The translations under genes were made by a program, and so were the position numbers. The notes under the pieces are model-generated. The model was not told where the DNA came from and made no database searches. It saw only the letters and a program-made list of their open reading frames with translations. This document shows positions 51,944 to 61,600 of a DNA stretch of 61,811 bases, in pieces. Numbering within the stretch: position 1 is the stretch's first letter; each line of letters starts with the position of its first letter. The DNA lies in assembly GCF_030147005.1 (NCBI RefSeq), contig NZ_JASLAW010000141.1, forward strand, positions 1-61,811. The letters are read 5' to 3'. The stretch is from Pseudomonas sp. (lineage in GTDB: Bacteria > Pseudomonadota > Gammaproteobacteria > Pseudomonadales > Pseudomonadaceae).

Positions 51944-51977
51944 AAATGTGGAGTGAAGCCTGCTCCCTCCCACATTT
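51944..51977. repeat. Degenerate REP-like hairpin
   Basis: AAATGTGG at 51944-51951 and CCACATTT at 51970-51977 flank a diverged AGTGAAGCCTGCTCCCT core. It lies between the convergent rhlB and Rhs genes and may act as a transcription end point. Confidence 0.6.
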
Positions 51978-52011
51978 CTGTTTGGTTCGGCCAATCGAGT
52001 GCTTAAAGGGT

Positions 52012-55000
52012 CTAGCGTAGCGATGCCCCTCGGTATATCTCACTCGAAATTGGCTGACGGACTCGCTTACCGCACTGCCTGGACGACTGGTAATAATTGC
52101 TGACACTGCCCGGCATGTCGGTCAGTGTTGCCAACACCGGCTCTGGTTGCGGCTGTTCCTGACGCCCTTTTGGCGATGAGCTGTCATCAGGCTCATTGAA
52201 ATATGCCTCCACGGCCTTAGCACGCTCTACCCCTGAACGCACAAAATTAAACAGCCTGAGAACAGCTCGAGTAGTACCAATTGCTTTGCTGAAAGCAGTT
52301 GGGGGAGCATTAACAAATTTAAAGGTTCGGCCCATAACCACTCTGAGTACACTTCTGAAGACCGCACTCTCGACGGCAGACCCGAAAGTCATCGGGGGTA
52401 CGGCAAGTGTGCCAGCCCTCGACGCTACTTTCGCCGCGCTATACGTATTGGTTGCCGCATTCCAGGCGCTGTAACCGCTCGGCCCCCACGAAACTAATGA
52501 AAAGGCGAAAGACGCCCACCCCAAATCACGAACGTGGTGGGAGCGGTCCCATCCATTTGCCTGGTCCACCGCCTCCACCCCCAGACCGGCGACACCTAAA
52601 GCGCCGCCAATGACACCCAATGCGGCACCGACGGCTCCCACTAGTTGTAGCGTGGTAGCTGCAGCCAAACCAATAGCCGCAACGCCCGCCAAGCTACTGC
52701 CCAGCGAAACAATTGACAGCGCCAATGCGGTTCCCGACAAGGCCCATTTGAACCAGGTCGGGAACAACCCGCTAGGGTCCTGCATATTGACTGGGTTACC
52801 CGCACAATAGGCATAACCGTTGAGCCCCCCCTCCTCAAAAGGGCACAGCGGATCGACCTGCAAAAAAATCTTCAGGTCCGCATCGTACGCGCGCTCACCG
52901 TTGCCCAGGAAGTAGAGGTGAACCGCCGCATCCAGTCGCTGACCGTTGAACGCCGGTAGTTGCAAGTCGGCCATGGTTCGAGCCTTGCCGTCATCCAGGT
53001 CAACGTGAGTGTCGCCGTAAGGTGTGTAATGCCGCCGAACATGTGCCTGCCCCGCTGCCGATATACCGCGCACACTGGCGCTGGCATCGTTGACATGCAG
53101 TTGCGGTCCATCCACTCCCCCATTGCGCGCCAGTACCTGATCGCCGCCATCGAAATAACGGATTTTCTTGCCCCCTTCAATCAAGGTCTCAAGACGGTCG
53201 CTGGAATACACCAACATCACTGGAGGCTCACTACCTCGAGAGGCGAGCACCTGCCTCGCGTCCGCATCGTATTGGTAGCTGTAAGTGAAGGGACCGGCCT
53301 GCACCTCAACCAGCTGCTCCAAAGCGTTGAATTTGTAGACCTGGCCTGAAGATCCTGTCAGCACGTTACCCGCCGCATCATAGGCCAGGGTGAAATCCTG
53401 CACCGGGTGGGTGTGGGTCACACGGGTGAGCTGAGTCGGATCAGTACCGGTGAAATAGCGCGAACTGGTGTCTTTCGCGCCGTCGGCGAAGGAAGTCACC
53501 ACCTGGGTGATGTTATCGAGGCTGTCAAAGCTGAAATCCTGCCCGACAATGCCACGCCCCTGGTGGTCCTTGGGGTTTTCAAGACCTTCACAGCGATAGG
53601 TCGTCAGCCGCCGGTAGGCGTCGTAGGTAAAAGTCTCGCCGATCACCAGCCTTGCATTCGCATCACGAAGAAACCGCGTCGCCAGCATACTGTTGGGGTA
53701 GTACGTGCTGGTCATCACCTGCAACAACGCACCGTTTTGCTCGAAGCGACGCTCGGCTTCTCGCCCCAGTGAGTCATAGGAAACCCTGGTGACAATCTGC
53801 ATATTTTCATAGGCGGTGGTCAGTGTCTGGGGCCGGCCAAACGTGTCGTAGCCCTGCTCGATCACCATGGCGCCGGTGGTCATGCGCTGGAAGCGCCCGT
53901 GGGTATCATAGTCAAGCAGGCTGCGTTGGCCGTCGGCAGCGGTTTGATGCAACAAGCGCCCGCCGGGTGAATAGCCATAGATTGTGGTAGCGGACGTACC
54001 ACCCGCTGTTTGAACATCCTTCTCGGGATAGCCGTTTGCGTCGCGAAACACCTCATGAATCAAGCCATCGGTCTCGGAGCGGGTCAATGCGCCGGACGTT
54101 GGATCATGTCGATAGGTGCTGACTGGAAGCCCTGCCATTTCACTACGCATAGGCGCGTCCAACTCCATATCGTAAGTCAGCTTCTGACGCGCGCCCTGCG
54201 GGGAAACCATGGTGACAGGCTCAATCCAGCCCGCCTCATACTCCCAGCTCGTAGCCTGTCCCGTTCCGCGAATCTGGCTGGTCATCCGGCCAAGGCTATC
54301 GTAGGTACGAGCCCCCAACCGCTTGCCATCGACGATAAGCGCGCTGACCTTTTCACTGCTAGTGCCTGGCGCATATTCGTTCTGACGCAGCCGTTGCGGG
54401 GTGCCGTCTGCCGGCTTTTGAAGGCTCGACAGCAGCCGGCTATGCGAATCATGGGTGAATTCGGTAAAGTTTTTATCGATATCCAGCACAGACAGGCAGC
54501 GACCCAAGCCATCGTAGGTGCGCGACTCCATTTCAACGCTGTTACCGGCAGTGTCGAGACGTTCGATCTTTATCGGATGATTGTGATCGTTAAAATAGGT
54601 AATTAGCCGCTCGCCGCCTTCGACGCCCTCTATTTTCATATTGAGCAGCGGGTCATACTCATCGATCTCCACACTGCCATCGGCGCGGGTCACACGACTG
54701 GCGTTGCCCCAACGACTGTAGGTGTGGGTGCTCTTCAGCGAACGGATACCGTCGGGCAAGTAGTCGTTATTGACCTTCTCCAGCGTCCGCCCCTGTGCAT
54801 CATAAAGCCAGGTTCCCGTGGCACGCTCTGAGTCATCGCTCATAAGCTGAGCTTCGGAAACCCGGCGTCCCAAGCCATCATAATAAGTAATCGCCCGGTT
54901 GCCCTGCGCATCGGTAGTGATCAAATGAGCACGTCGACCTTGCGTTGCAAAGTGATATGCATATCGACGCACTGCTTGCTGCGGTTCGCCGGGCGACGCC

Positions 55001-56784
55001 GTTTCCGCAATCAACCTGCCATTGACGTCGTATGCCAGCGCCAGGGTGCTGTCTCCGTCTCGCGTCATCGACAACGGGCGACGGTTGACCAGAGAGAGGG
55101 TGCGCACCGACTCCAGCCATTGCCCCTCCCTTCCCTCTAAACGTCGGGTTTCGCTCAACCTATCGCCGTTGACGGTGTAACTGAAATTGCTCACCAACGA
55201 CAGCCCGTCAATGATGCTGGTGGTGCTCTTCAACCGGCCGGCCAGTCCGACAGGCGTTTCGTAATACGTTTGCTGCAAGTTGACGATGCCGGCCTGGCTA
55301 CTCGATTGCTGAAGCACAAAATAACTGCCGCCCGACGCGGGTACAGGCGTGTGGGTGTACTCGGTGAGTCGGGCTGCCGGCGTGCCCCCGGCCGGGATGA
55401 GACGCTCTTGCTTGAGATAGCGCGGGAACAACCCATGCGGGTCGGCGGGGCATTTTCCGGGTTCGCCTGCGATTGGGTAGTAGCTGTATTCGGTGCGTAC
55501 GCCGGAAGGTTCGGTGCAGCTTAGTTCTTTGCCATAATCGTCGGTCTCGATCGCCACAGTGGTTTCGCGCTTCATACCGCCAGCCACCAACGAATAGCAT
55601 GTGGTGATGAGCCTGGGGAGATGGAGGTTGGCAGGCTGTGCAGGAAAGAGCCCGGGCACCACGTTATAAGCAACCGTCCTGGTAGTGCGGGTGCCCTCAC
55701 GCAGGATTTGCTCTTCGGTCAACAGATGAAATTTATTGTAAGTCGTGCGAACAGCGCTCAACACAGCATTATTAGCAGCGACATCAATGACTTTTTCCTC
55801 GGCCCAATAGTTGTACTCCCCACCCACCAAGTACAAATTATCTTCATTTTGATTAAAACCATCGCTAAATGGATAACCGGTAAAATTCAGCCCTGCACTG
55901 TAGTCATAGGACTTGGCTAACGTAAGTTGACCAGCGGCTGGCGTTTGCCGCCATCCCACAACGCGTGGAATAAATTGCCCGCTTATATATTCGTGGCCAT
56001 TTTCTTCATAGCTGATCCGCTCGCTGCCCCCCATCGGCGACTTGACCTCGGTAATGGCGATCAGGCCATTTTTGAACGGCTGACCATACACGAAGGTATA
56101 GGCTGCAGTGCCTGGCGGTGTTTGCGTGCGGTCATAGGGAACGGTGACGCTGATCAACTGATTGTTGGTATTACCATAGGCGATTCGCGTGCGCGCATAA
56201 CGTCCGCCGTCAGTGCGCACATCGGCCGTTACAAGTAAGCCATCCACGTAACCCAACAACAGCAACGCGTCCCCGTTGTTGTCCAGAATACGCTCCAACG
56301 GGCCACCACTGAGATATGAAAAACTCAACCGTTCACCGTTCTCAAATAGGATGGCGGTGATTCTATAGGGCCCGGAGGTACGGGAGCGGCCTAGTATTTC
56401 AACGGTGCCGTCACTGTAAATAATATGGAACGTAGATTCCCCCACGCGCTTGACCACGACATCCTTGAGCTTGCGATCCTTGATCACCAGCGTGCCACCC
56501 ACCGGCGGCAAGCCCTGGGTCTGAAACTGTTCGCCGGTCAGCAGTGTCAGCCTTGAAGTGGTCGAGTCAAATGCGGACTCATTCAGACTCCATCCGGCCC
56601 CGTAGTTATCTGAGACTTGCGAGTTCAACATGGAAAACGAGAGTATGATGTCGCGACTGACCTCCAACGGCCCCTGTGGATAAAGAGTTGCCAGTTTGAC
56701 TCTGCTCACATACTGGCCTGTGCGCGGGTCGACCGCGACATTCAATTGAGCGCTGAAGTTGAATGCATTTGAGTAGACATTCAT
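52012..56784 (-). CDS. Rhs-family protein 1 (RHS repeat-associated core, unknown C-terminal domain)
   Basis: 1590 residues from the ATG at 56784 (AAGGAG upstream). The N-terminus MNVYSNAFNFSAQLNVAVDP is shared by a group of Pseudomonas Rhs proteins and has no signal peptide. Many YD-type repeats (for example GRLIAETASPGEPQQAVRRYAYH) form the expected shell. The core ends FLQVDPLCPFEEGGLNGYAYCAGNPVNMQDPSGLF at about residue 1340. The remaining 250 residues are a glycine/alanine-rich hydrophobic stretch with VDQANGWDRSHHVRDLGW, then a basic tail that I cannot match to a known toxin. No PAAR, VgrG or immunity gene is adjacent. A secreted or insecticidal-type toxin role is possible but unproved. 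Confidence 0.85.
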   Translation of the reverse strand: MNVYSNAFNFSAQLNVAVDPRTGQYVSRVKLATLYPQGPLEVSRDIILSFSMLNSQVSDNYGAGWSLNESAFDSTTSRLTLLTGEQFQTQGLPPVGGTLVIKDRKLKDVVVKRVGESTFHIIYSDGTVEILGRSRTSGPYRITAILFENGERLSFSYLSGGPLERILDNNGDALLLLGYVDGLLVTADVRTDGGRYARTRIAYGNTNNQLISVTVPYDRTQTPPGTAAYTFVYGQPFKNGLIAITEVKSPMGGSERISYEENGHEYISGQFIPRVVGWRQTPAAGQLTLAKSYDYSAGLNFTGYPFSDGFNQNEDNLYLVGGEYNYWAEEKVIDVAANNAVLSAVRTTYNKFHLLTEEQILREGTRTTRTVAYNVVPGLFPAQPANLHLPRLITTCYSLVAGGMKRETTVAIETDDYGKELSCTEPSGVRTEYSYYPIAGEPGKCPADPHGLFPRYLKQERLIPAGGTPAARLTEYTHTPVPASGGSYFVLQQSSSQAGIVNLQQTYYETPVGLAGRLKSTTSIIDGLSLVSNFSYTVNGDRLSETRRLEGREGQWLESVRTLSLVNRRPLSMTRDGDSTLALAYDVNGRLIAETASPGEPQQAVRRYAYHFATQGRRAHLITTDAQGNRAITYYDGLGRRVSEAQLMSDDSERATGTWLYDAQGRTLEKVNNDYLPDGIRSLKSTHTYSRWGNASRVTRADGSVEIDEYDPLLNMKIEGVEGGERLITYFNDHNHPIKIERLDTAGNSVEMESRTYDGLGRCLSVLDIDKNFTEFTHDSHSRLLSSLQKPADGTPQRLRQNEYAPGTSSEKVSALIVDGKRLGARTYDSLGRMTSQIRGTGQATSWEYEAGWIEPVTMVSPQGARQKLTYDMELDAPMRSEMAGLPVSTYRHDPTSGALTRSETDGLIHEVFRDANGYPEKDVQTAGGTSATTIYGYSPGGRLLHQTAADGQRSLLDYDTHGRFQRMTTGAMVIEQGYDTFGRPQTLTTAYENMQIVTRVSYDSLGREAERRFEQNGALLQVMTSTYYPNSMLATRFLRDANARLVIGETFTYDAYRRLTTYRCEGLENPKDHQGRGIVGQDFSFDSLDNITQVVTSFADGAKDTSSRYFTGTDPTQLTRVTHTHPVQDFTLAYDAAGNVLTGSSGQVYKFNALEQLVEVQAGPFTYSYQYDADARQVLASRGSEPPVMLVYSSDRLETLIEGGKKIRYFDGGDQVLARNGGVDGPQLHVNDASASVRGISAAGQAHVRRHYTPYGDTHVDLDDGKARTMADLQLPAFNGQRLDAAVHLYFLGNGERAYDADLKIFLQVDPLCPFEEGGLNGYAYCAGNPVNMQDPSGLFPTWFKWALSGTALALSIVSLGSSLAGVAAIGLAAATTLQLVGAVGAALGVIGGALGVAGLGVEAVDQANGWDRSHHVRDLGWASFAFSLVSWGPSGYSAWNAATNTYSAAKVASRAGTLAVPPMTFGSAVESAVFRSVLRVVMGRTFKFVNAPPTAFSKAIGTTRAVLRLFNFVRSGVERAKAVEAYFNEPDDSSSPKGRQEQPQPEPVLATLTDMPGSVSNYYQSSRQCGKRVRQPISSEIYRGASLR
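55439..55861 (-). repeat. Near-identical block shared with Rhs gene 2 (copy 1)
   Basis: Bases 55439-55861 match 61389-61811 at a constant offset of 5950 with about eight mismatches by eye. Sequence further towards the 3' ends of the genes is much more diverged. It is limited on the far side only by the window end. Confidence 0.9.
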
Positions 56785-56843
56785 AAAGCTGAACTCCTTG
56801 TTCAACAAACCATCAGCGTGAGGGTGACGCGTATGAACTGCAC

Positions 56844-57842
56844 TTAACCCCTCAACTCCAGGAGATTCCTGTTATCGCCCCAGCCAATAGAAAAAACATG
56901 GTCACAGCCGTAGTTGTCCTGTAAACGCCATGGGCTAGCGGTTTCGCCATCTGGCGTATCCATCCAGCCACTGTAGCGCGCCGCTCGCATAATTGTCGGG
57001 TAAAGATCAGTTCTTACGTACTGATCCCCTCCGCCCGCTCCGCCCGCAGCGCCCCGGTGAATGTCATACACTCTGGTGCTTCCAGTCCCCATTACAACCC
57101 CACCTTTCTTGCGAATTCCATGGCCGGCTTGAAAGACAAAGGACGTATCAAACTTAAGCCCGTCATAATTTACATACACCGTTCTATCCAAGCCGAAATT
57201 ATCTAAGAACTCCAAACCGGCCGGGGGCATCCAGTAATAGATATCTATATCAACGAAATCACCAGCAACCTTTCCATTAAAAGCATCGAAATCAACATAT
57301 TGAGCCATTTGCGCCACACTCAGACGATAAGGAAGGGTAGGCTGAATATCGACGTAAGAATTGAAAATAACCCCATCATGACTACTGTTGGTTGTGTAGA
57401 CTTTACCACCGACAACAATACGCCCCATGAAACGTTTCATCTCTACGCCACGCCCCGAATCGAAGCGCATGTAACGCGCTATGCTTTGCTTGGGATCGCT
57501 CTTTAGACAGGGCAATACAGGTTCCGAACCTGCGCTTTCCGGTTGGATGTCAACGCCCTGCTTCCACAGCCCAGGAAGATATTTATTTTTCCAAGTATCA
57601 CAATGCCAACCAGGCGGTAACGGTGCTGCTGTCGCTCCATAAGCGGTAATCTCTGCACTGTCAATTTCAGTCTGTGTTAACGGCGTACCAACCAAAGAGC
57701 CATTCTCATCTTCAACCAACTTAAGAACGGTCAATACCACTTGGCATTGATGGCGCGCATTGGCATAAAGCTCATCGGTATAGAGGTGACCGCTGGGAAG
57801 TTCGATTTTAAAATAATCAAGATGCACATCACCGGCCGCCAT
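56844..57842 (-). CDS. Unrecognised protein between the two Rhs genes
   Basis: 332 residues, ATG at 57842 with AAGGAGA upstream. I do not recognise a domain. There is no signal peptide or membrane helix. It is rich in aromatic residues and Asp/Gly (for example DIDIYYWMPPAGLEFLDNFG; RAARYSGWMDTPDGETASPW), suggesting a beta-rich, possibly extracellular or carbohydrate-facing fold. Codon use and AT content (especially at 57100-57500) differ from the core genome, which suggests horizontal origin. It ends 59 bases before the Rhs 1 start on the same strand, so co-transcription is likely. It could be a chaperone, adaptor or partner for Rhs; that is speculation. Confidence 0.7.
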   Translation of the reverse strand: MAAGDVHLDYFKIELPSGHLYTDELYANARHQCQVVLTVLKLVEDENGSLVGTPLTQTEIDSAEITAYGATAAPLPPGWHCDTWKNKYLPGLWKQGVDIQPESAGSEPVLPCLKSDPKQSIARYMRFDSGRGVEMKRFMGRIVVGGKVYTTNSSHDGVIFNSYVDIQPTLPYRLSVAQMAQYVDFDAFNGKVAGDFVDIDIYYWMPPAGLEFLDNFGLDRTVYVNYDGLKFDTSFVFQAGHGIRKKGGVVMGTGSTRVYDIHRGAAGGAGGGDQYVRTDLYPTIMRAARYSGWMDTPDGETASPWRLQDNYGCDHVFSIGWGDNRNLLELRG

Positions 57843-57932
57843 AATTTTTCTCCTTGTGCCCAGTACGCGTACCGGACGTCACAATAGTCAGTCTGAAATT
57901 GATTAAGCACCCATAGTTAATCTTCGACGAAA

Positions 57933-57970
57933 CACGCCGTCCACTGTCAGAACTAACAGGACGCGGCGTC
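57933..57970 (-). terminator. Candidate terminator or processing hairpin after Rhs 2
   Basis: ACGCCG-TCC at the left and GGA-CG-CGGCGT at the right, with inner CTGT / ACAG, give an imperfect long hairpin at 57933-57970. It lies 35 bases past the Rhs 2 C-terminal frame on the minus strand. The following T-run is weak. Confidence 0.45.
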
Positions 57971-58004
57971 TTCTCAGATTGAAAGGAAATAATTTCGCCA
58001 ACGG

Positions 58005-58640
58005 TTATGCCAGCTCGCTGAGAATCCGCTGGCGAATAAGATTAATCTCCTTACGAAACTCTTTGACGTAATGTGCACTGTCGCCAACGCTGTCCACAAA
58101 ATGATTGGCTCCATTATGTGTCGGCTCGGTATCCGCCCTCTGATTGCGGTCGGGCAGCCTTTTCAGGTTGCTCAATTTCGGGGTAGAGCGGAAAGCATCG
58201 TAGCTTTTGCTGAATGGGCTGACGCCGACAGCATCGGTAAACCTGTAATTAGCACTCGCGACGCGCCTACCAGCAGACGAGCCTGCGCCCAAGCGCTTTT
58301 CAGAACGCTTTTGCGCTTCACTGGCCTGCGGCTCATGCTCCATATCGATTAAGCCGTAAACATCATGGGAAAGACTCAGGTATCCGGATATTGATGTCGG
58401 GCTGGTCGCCACGCTTCCCAACGAAAAGACAACGGTTGCGATATTCAGGCCCTGGATGTGGTTCGAACGGTCCCAGCCCTGCTGTGCGTCCACTTCCGCT
58501 ACGCTCAGCGAGGCGACACCCAAGATGCCGGCGACTACACCCGCTGCGGCGGAGGCAACCGCGACGGCCTTCGACGTCAGTGCCGTGCCCATCGCCATAG
58601 CAATCAAAAGACTCTTGCCCCCTGTCACCACGCCTGCCAC
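58005..58640 (-). CDS. Out-of-frame C-terminal domain of Rhs protein 2
   Basis: 211 codons from a GTG at 58640; the frame is open further upstream to the end of the Rhs 2 core. It has the same order as the Rhs 1 tail: hydrophobic Gly/Ala stretch, then VDAQQGWDRSNHIQGLNIATVVFSLGS (Rhs 1 has VDQANGWDRSHHVRDLGWASFAFSLVS), then an unrelated basic tail ending NLIRQRILSELA. I read it as the true C-terminus of Rhs 2, split off by a one-base deletion near 58690. No known toxin motif is seen. If expressed alone it would need its own ribosome-binding site, which is not evident. Confidence 0.75.
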   Translation of the reverse strand: MAGVVTGGKSLLIAMAMGTALTSKAVAVASAAAGVVAGILGVASLSVAEVDAQQGWDRSNHIQGLNIATVVFSLGSVATSPTSISGYLSLSHDVYGLIDMEHEPQASEAQKRSEKRLGAGSSAGRRVASANYRFTDAVGVSPFSKSYDAFRSTPKLSNLKRLPDRNQRADTEPTHNGANHFVDSVGDSAHYVKEFRKEINLIRQRILSELA

Positions 58641-58648
58641 CGAAAGCG

Positions 58649-61600
58649 CTAGAGAAAGGCGAATGTTAACAACCAGTGCTGCGAGTTGAGGAACAAACCC
58701 TCGGGATCAGACCGGTTAAGAGGGTCACAGGCGCAATAGGCGTAGCTGTTGATGCCGCCTTCACCAAATGGGCTCAAGGGGTCGGGCGACAGAAAGATCA
58801 TCAACTCCGGGTCGTAAGCCCGCCGGCCGTTGCCCAAGTGGTAAAGATTGGCCGGGATGTCCAGCCGTTCGCCATTGAACGCAGGCACTTGCAGGTCGGC
58901 CATCGTGCGGGCCTTGCCATCCAAGGAAACATACGCGTTGCCGTAGGGTGTGTAATGACGCCCCAGGGTCGGCTGCCCCGCCCCCGCAATGGCACGCACA
59001 CTACCCGACGCGTCCACCAAGTGCTGCTGCTCGCCATCCACGCCGCCGGTTCGGGCCAAAACCGTATCCGCACCGCGCCAGTAATGGACCTTCTTGTTAC
59101 CTTCGACCAGTGCATCAAGCCGGTCGCCGGTATAGGCGAGCATGACCGCAGGCTCGCTGCCACGGGCGGCCAGTATTTGCCGGAACTCGGCGTCGTATTG
59201 GTAAGAATAGGTAAAGGTTTCTGTCTGCACGGCGGTCAACTGGTCGAGTGCATTGAAGGTAAATACACGACCTGGCGCCCCCTCCAGCAGATTACCCGCC
59301 ACATCGTAAATCAGGATCCGTGTTTGCGCGGGGTGAGTGTGCGTCACCTGTGATAGCTGGGTTGGGTCGTTATAGGTAAATGAGCGCTCGCTGACGTCAT
59401 GGGTACCATCGGCAAAATAGGTGTCGACCTGCGTAATATTGTCGAGGCCATCGTGCTGGAAACATTGTCGGATAACGCCGCGCCCCAGCCGGTCCACGGG
59501 AAACTCTTTACCCTCGCAGCGATATTCGCTGAGCCGGCCATAACCGTCATAGGTAAATATTTCACCGATCACCAGTTGCTCTTGGGCATCGAGTATTCGC
59601 CTTGTAGCCAGCAGGCCATCCGGGTGATAGGTACTGGCAATGCGTTGGTATGTGCGTGCCGAAACATCAAGTGTGCGGCTGGACTCGCGCCCCCAGGCAT
59701 CGAAGGTGATCTTCGCGTCAACGGCAGTCGCATTATCCGTTTGAGTGGTCGAGACCCGTGTGAGGCGGCCGACATCGTCATAGGCGTTTGTCATCACCAT
59801 GGCACCGGCCAGCATGCGGTCGAGACGCCCCAGAGCGTCGTACTCGAACGCGCTGGTTTGCCCATCGGCCGAGGTATGCCGCAACAGGCGCCCGTTGGGC
59901 GAATACACCTGATTTTGCGTCAACACCTTGCCGTCGGCAGTCTGGACATCGCTTGAGGGGTGCCCGTAGTTGTCATACGTCAGCTCATGTTTAAAGCCGG
60001 ACATCTGCGAACTGATAAGCGCACCACTTCTGGGGTCGTGGCTGAACAGCATCGGCGCAAACCCCGGCATCCGCGCCTCGGTCAGAACATCGAGTTGCTC
60101 GTCAAAAATTTGCACCTGCCGATCCCCGCGTGGGCTGATGAATACGCTTGGGTTGACTGAGTTCGTCGGGTATTCCCAGGCGTAACCCGGCGCATCGCGT
60201 AGTCCACGTGTCTGTGACTTCAAGCGTCCAAGGCTGTCGTAGGTGCTGGTGCCCAAACGCTTGGCGTCCATTGAAATCGCACTTACCAATGCCTCACTGG
60301 TACCTGCCATGTAGGTGGCCACGCGCTCACGCGGTGCCGTGCCGTCGGAGGGTGTCTCGCGAATGTTGACCACCCGATCGAACGCATCGTAGGTATAAGC
60401 CGTTGTGGTCTGCCTGGCGTTGACGACCGTGGTGCAGCGGCCCAGGCCGTCATAGGTCCGGGTCTCCATTTCCAGGCGCTCGCCCGCCGCGCCGACACGT
60501 ATCATCCTCGCCGGCTGGTCATATTGATTAAAAGTGGTTTCCCACTGCGCCTGCCCTCTTACACCGGCCTTCTTCAAGTGGTGAAGAGGGTCGTATTCAT
60601 CAATCAGCACACGTCCGTCAGGATGGGTAGTGCGACTTGGATTGCCCCAAGCGTTATACGCAAACAGGGTTTTCAACGCACGCTGGTCAGCTTCTCCCAA
60701 GTAGTCAATGCAGGTCTCTTCCACGCAGCGCCCCTGCCCGTCATACCGACGGCTGCTGATGGGCCTCAGTGTGTCTTCGTCCAGTACCTGCGCAGTTGAT
60801 ACCTGGCGCCCCATGCCATCGAAATAGGTAATGACTTTGTTGCCCAGTGCATCAGTGGTGACCAGGTTGGCCTGCTGGCTAGCGGATGCGTAATGGTAGG
60901 CATATTGGCGTCCGGCATTTTGCGGGCCGCCTGGCGCAGTGGATTCGGAAGTCAACCGACCGGTGACATCGAAGCTCAATTCCAGCCTGACGCCAGCGGG
61001 GTTCTTCAGGGCAAGCACCCTGCGATTGGTCAGCGACAACATACGGACCGAATCCAGCCATTGGCCCGCCTCTCGCCCCTTGAAGCGACGGGTTTCAGTC
61101 ATCGTGTCGCCTTCAAAGGTGTAAGTGAAATCAGTGACCTGAGCGAGGTTGTCAATTGTGGTGGTGTTGCTTCTGAGCCGGCCATTCAGTGAGAAGTCGC
61201 CAGCCGCCTCGTGATACGTGTGCAGGGTCTGCACCGCTCCGTCGCGAGCCGCGCCAAGCCGCAGAACAAAATAGTCGCCCTGCGCCGTCCGTACCTGAGT
61301 GTGCGTTTGCTGGGTGATTCGGGGAGCGGCTGTCGCGTCGGCGGGAATGATTTTTTCCTGTTTCAAGTAACGCTGGAAAAGCCCGTGAGGGTCGGCGGGG
61401 CATTTTCCGGGTTCGCCTGCGATTGGGTAGTAGCTGTATTCGGTGCGTACGCCGGAAGGTTCGGTGCAGCTTAGTTCGTTGCCATAATCGTCGGTCTCGA
61501 TCGCCACAGTGGTTGCGCGCTTCATACCGCCAGCCACCAACGAATAGCATGTGGTGATGAGCCTGGGGAGATGAAGGTTGGCAGGCTGTGCAGGAAAGAG

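Noticed and set aside
50600..51994. Minus-strand open frame of 464 codons opposite rhlB
   Set aside because: Shadow of the helicase gene; composition typical of antisense frames in GC-rich DNA.
58005..58640. The frame as an independent immunity gene for Rhs 2
   Set aside because: It shares the hydrophobic GWDRS module with the Rhs 1 tip and reads directly on from the core in the shifted frame, so it is better explained as the Rhs 2 tip itself.
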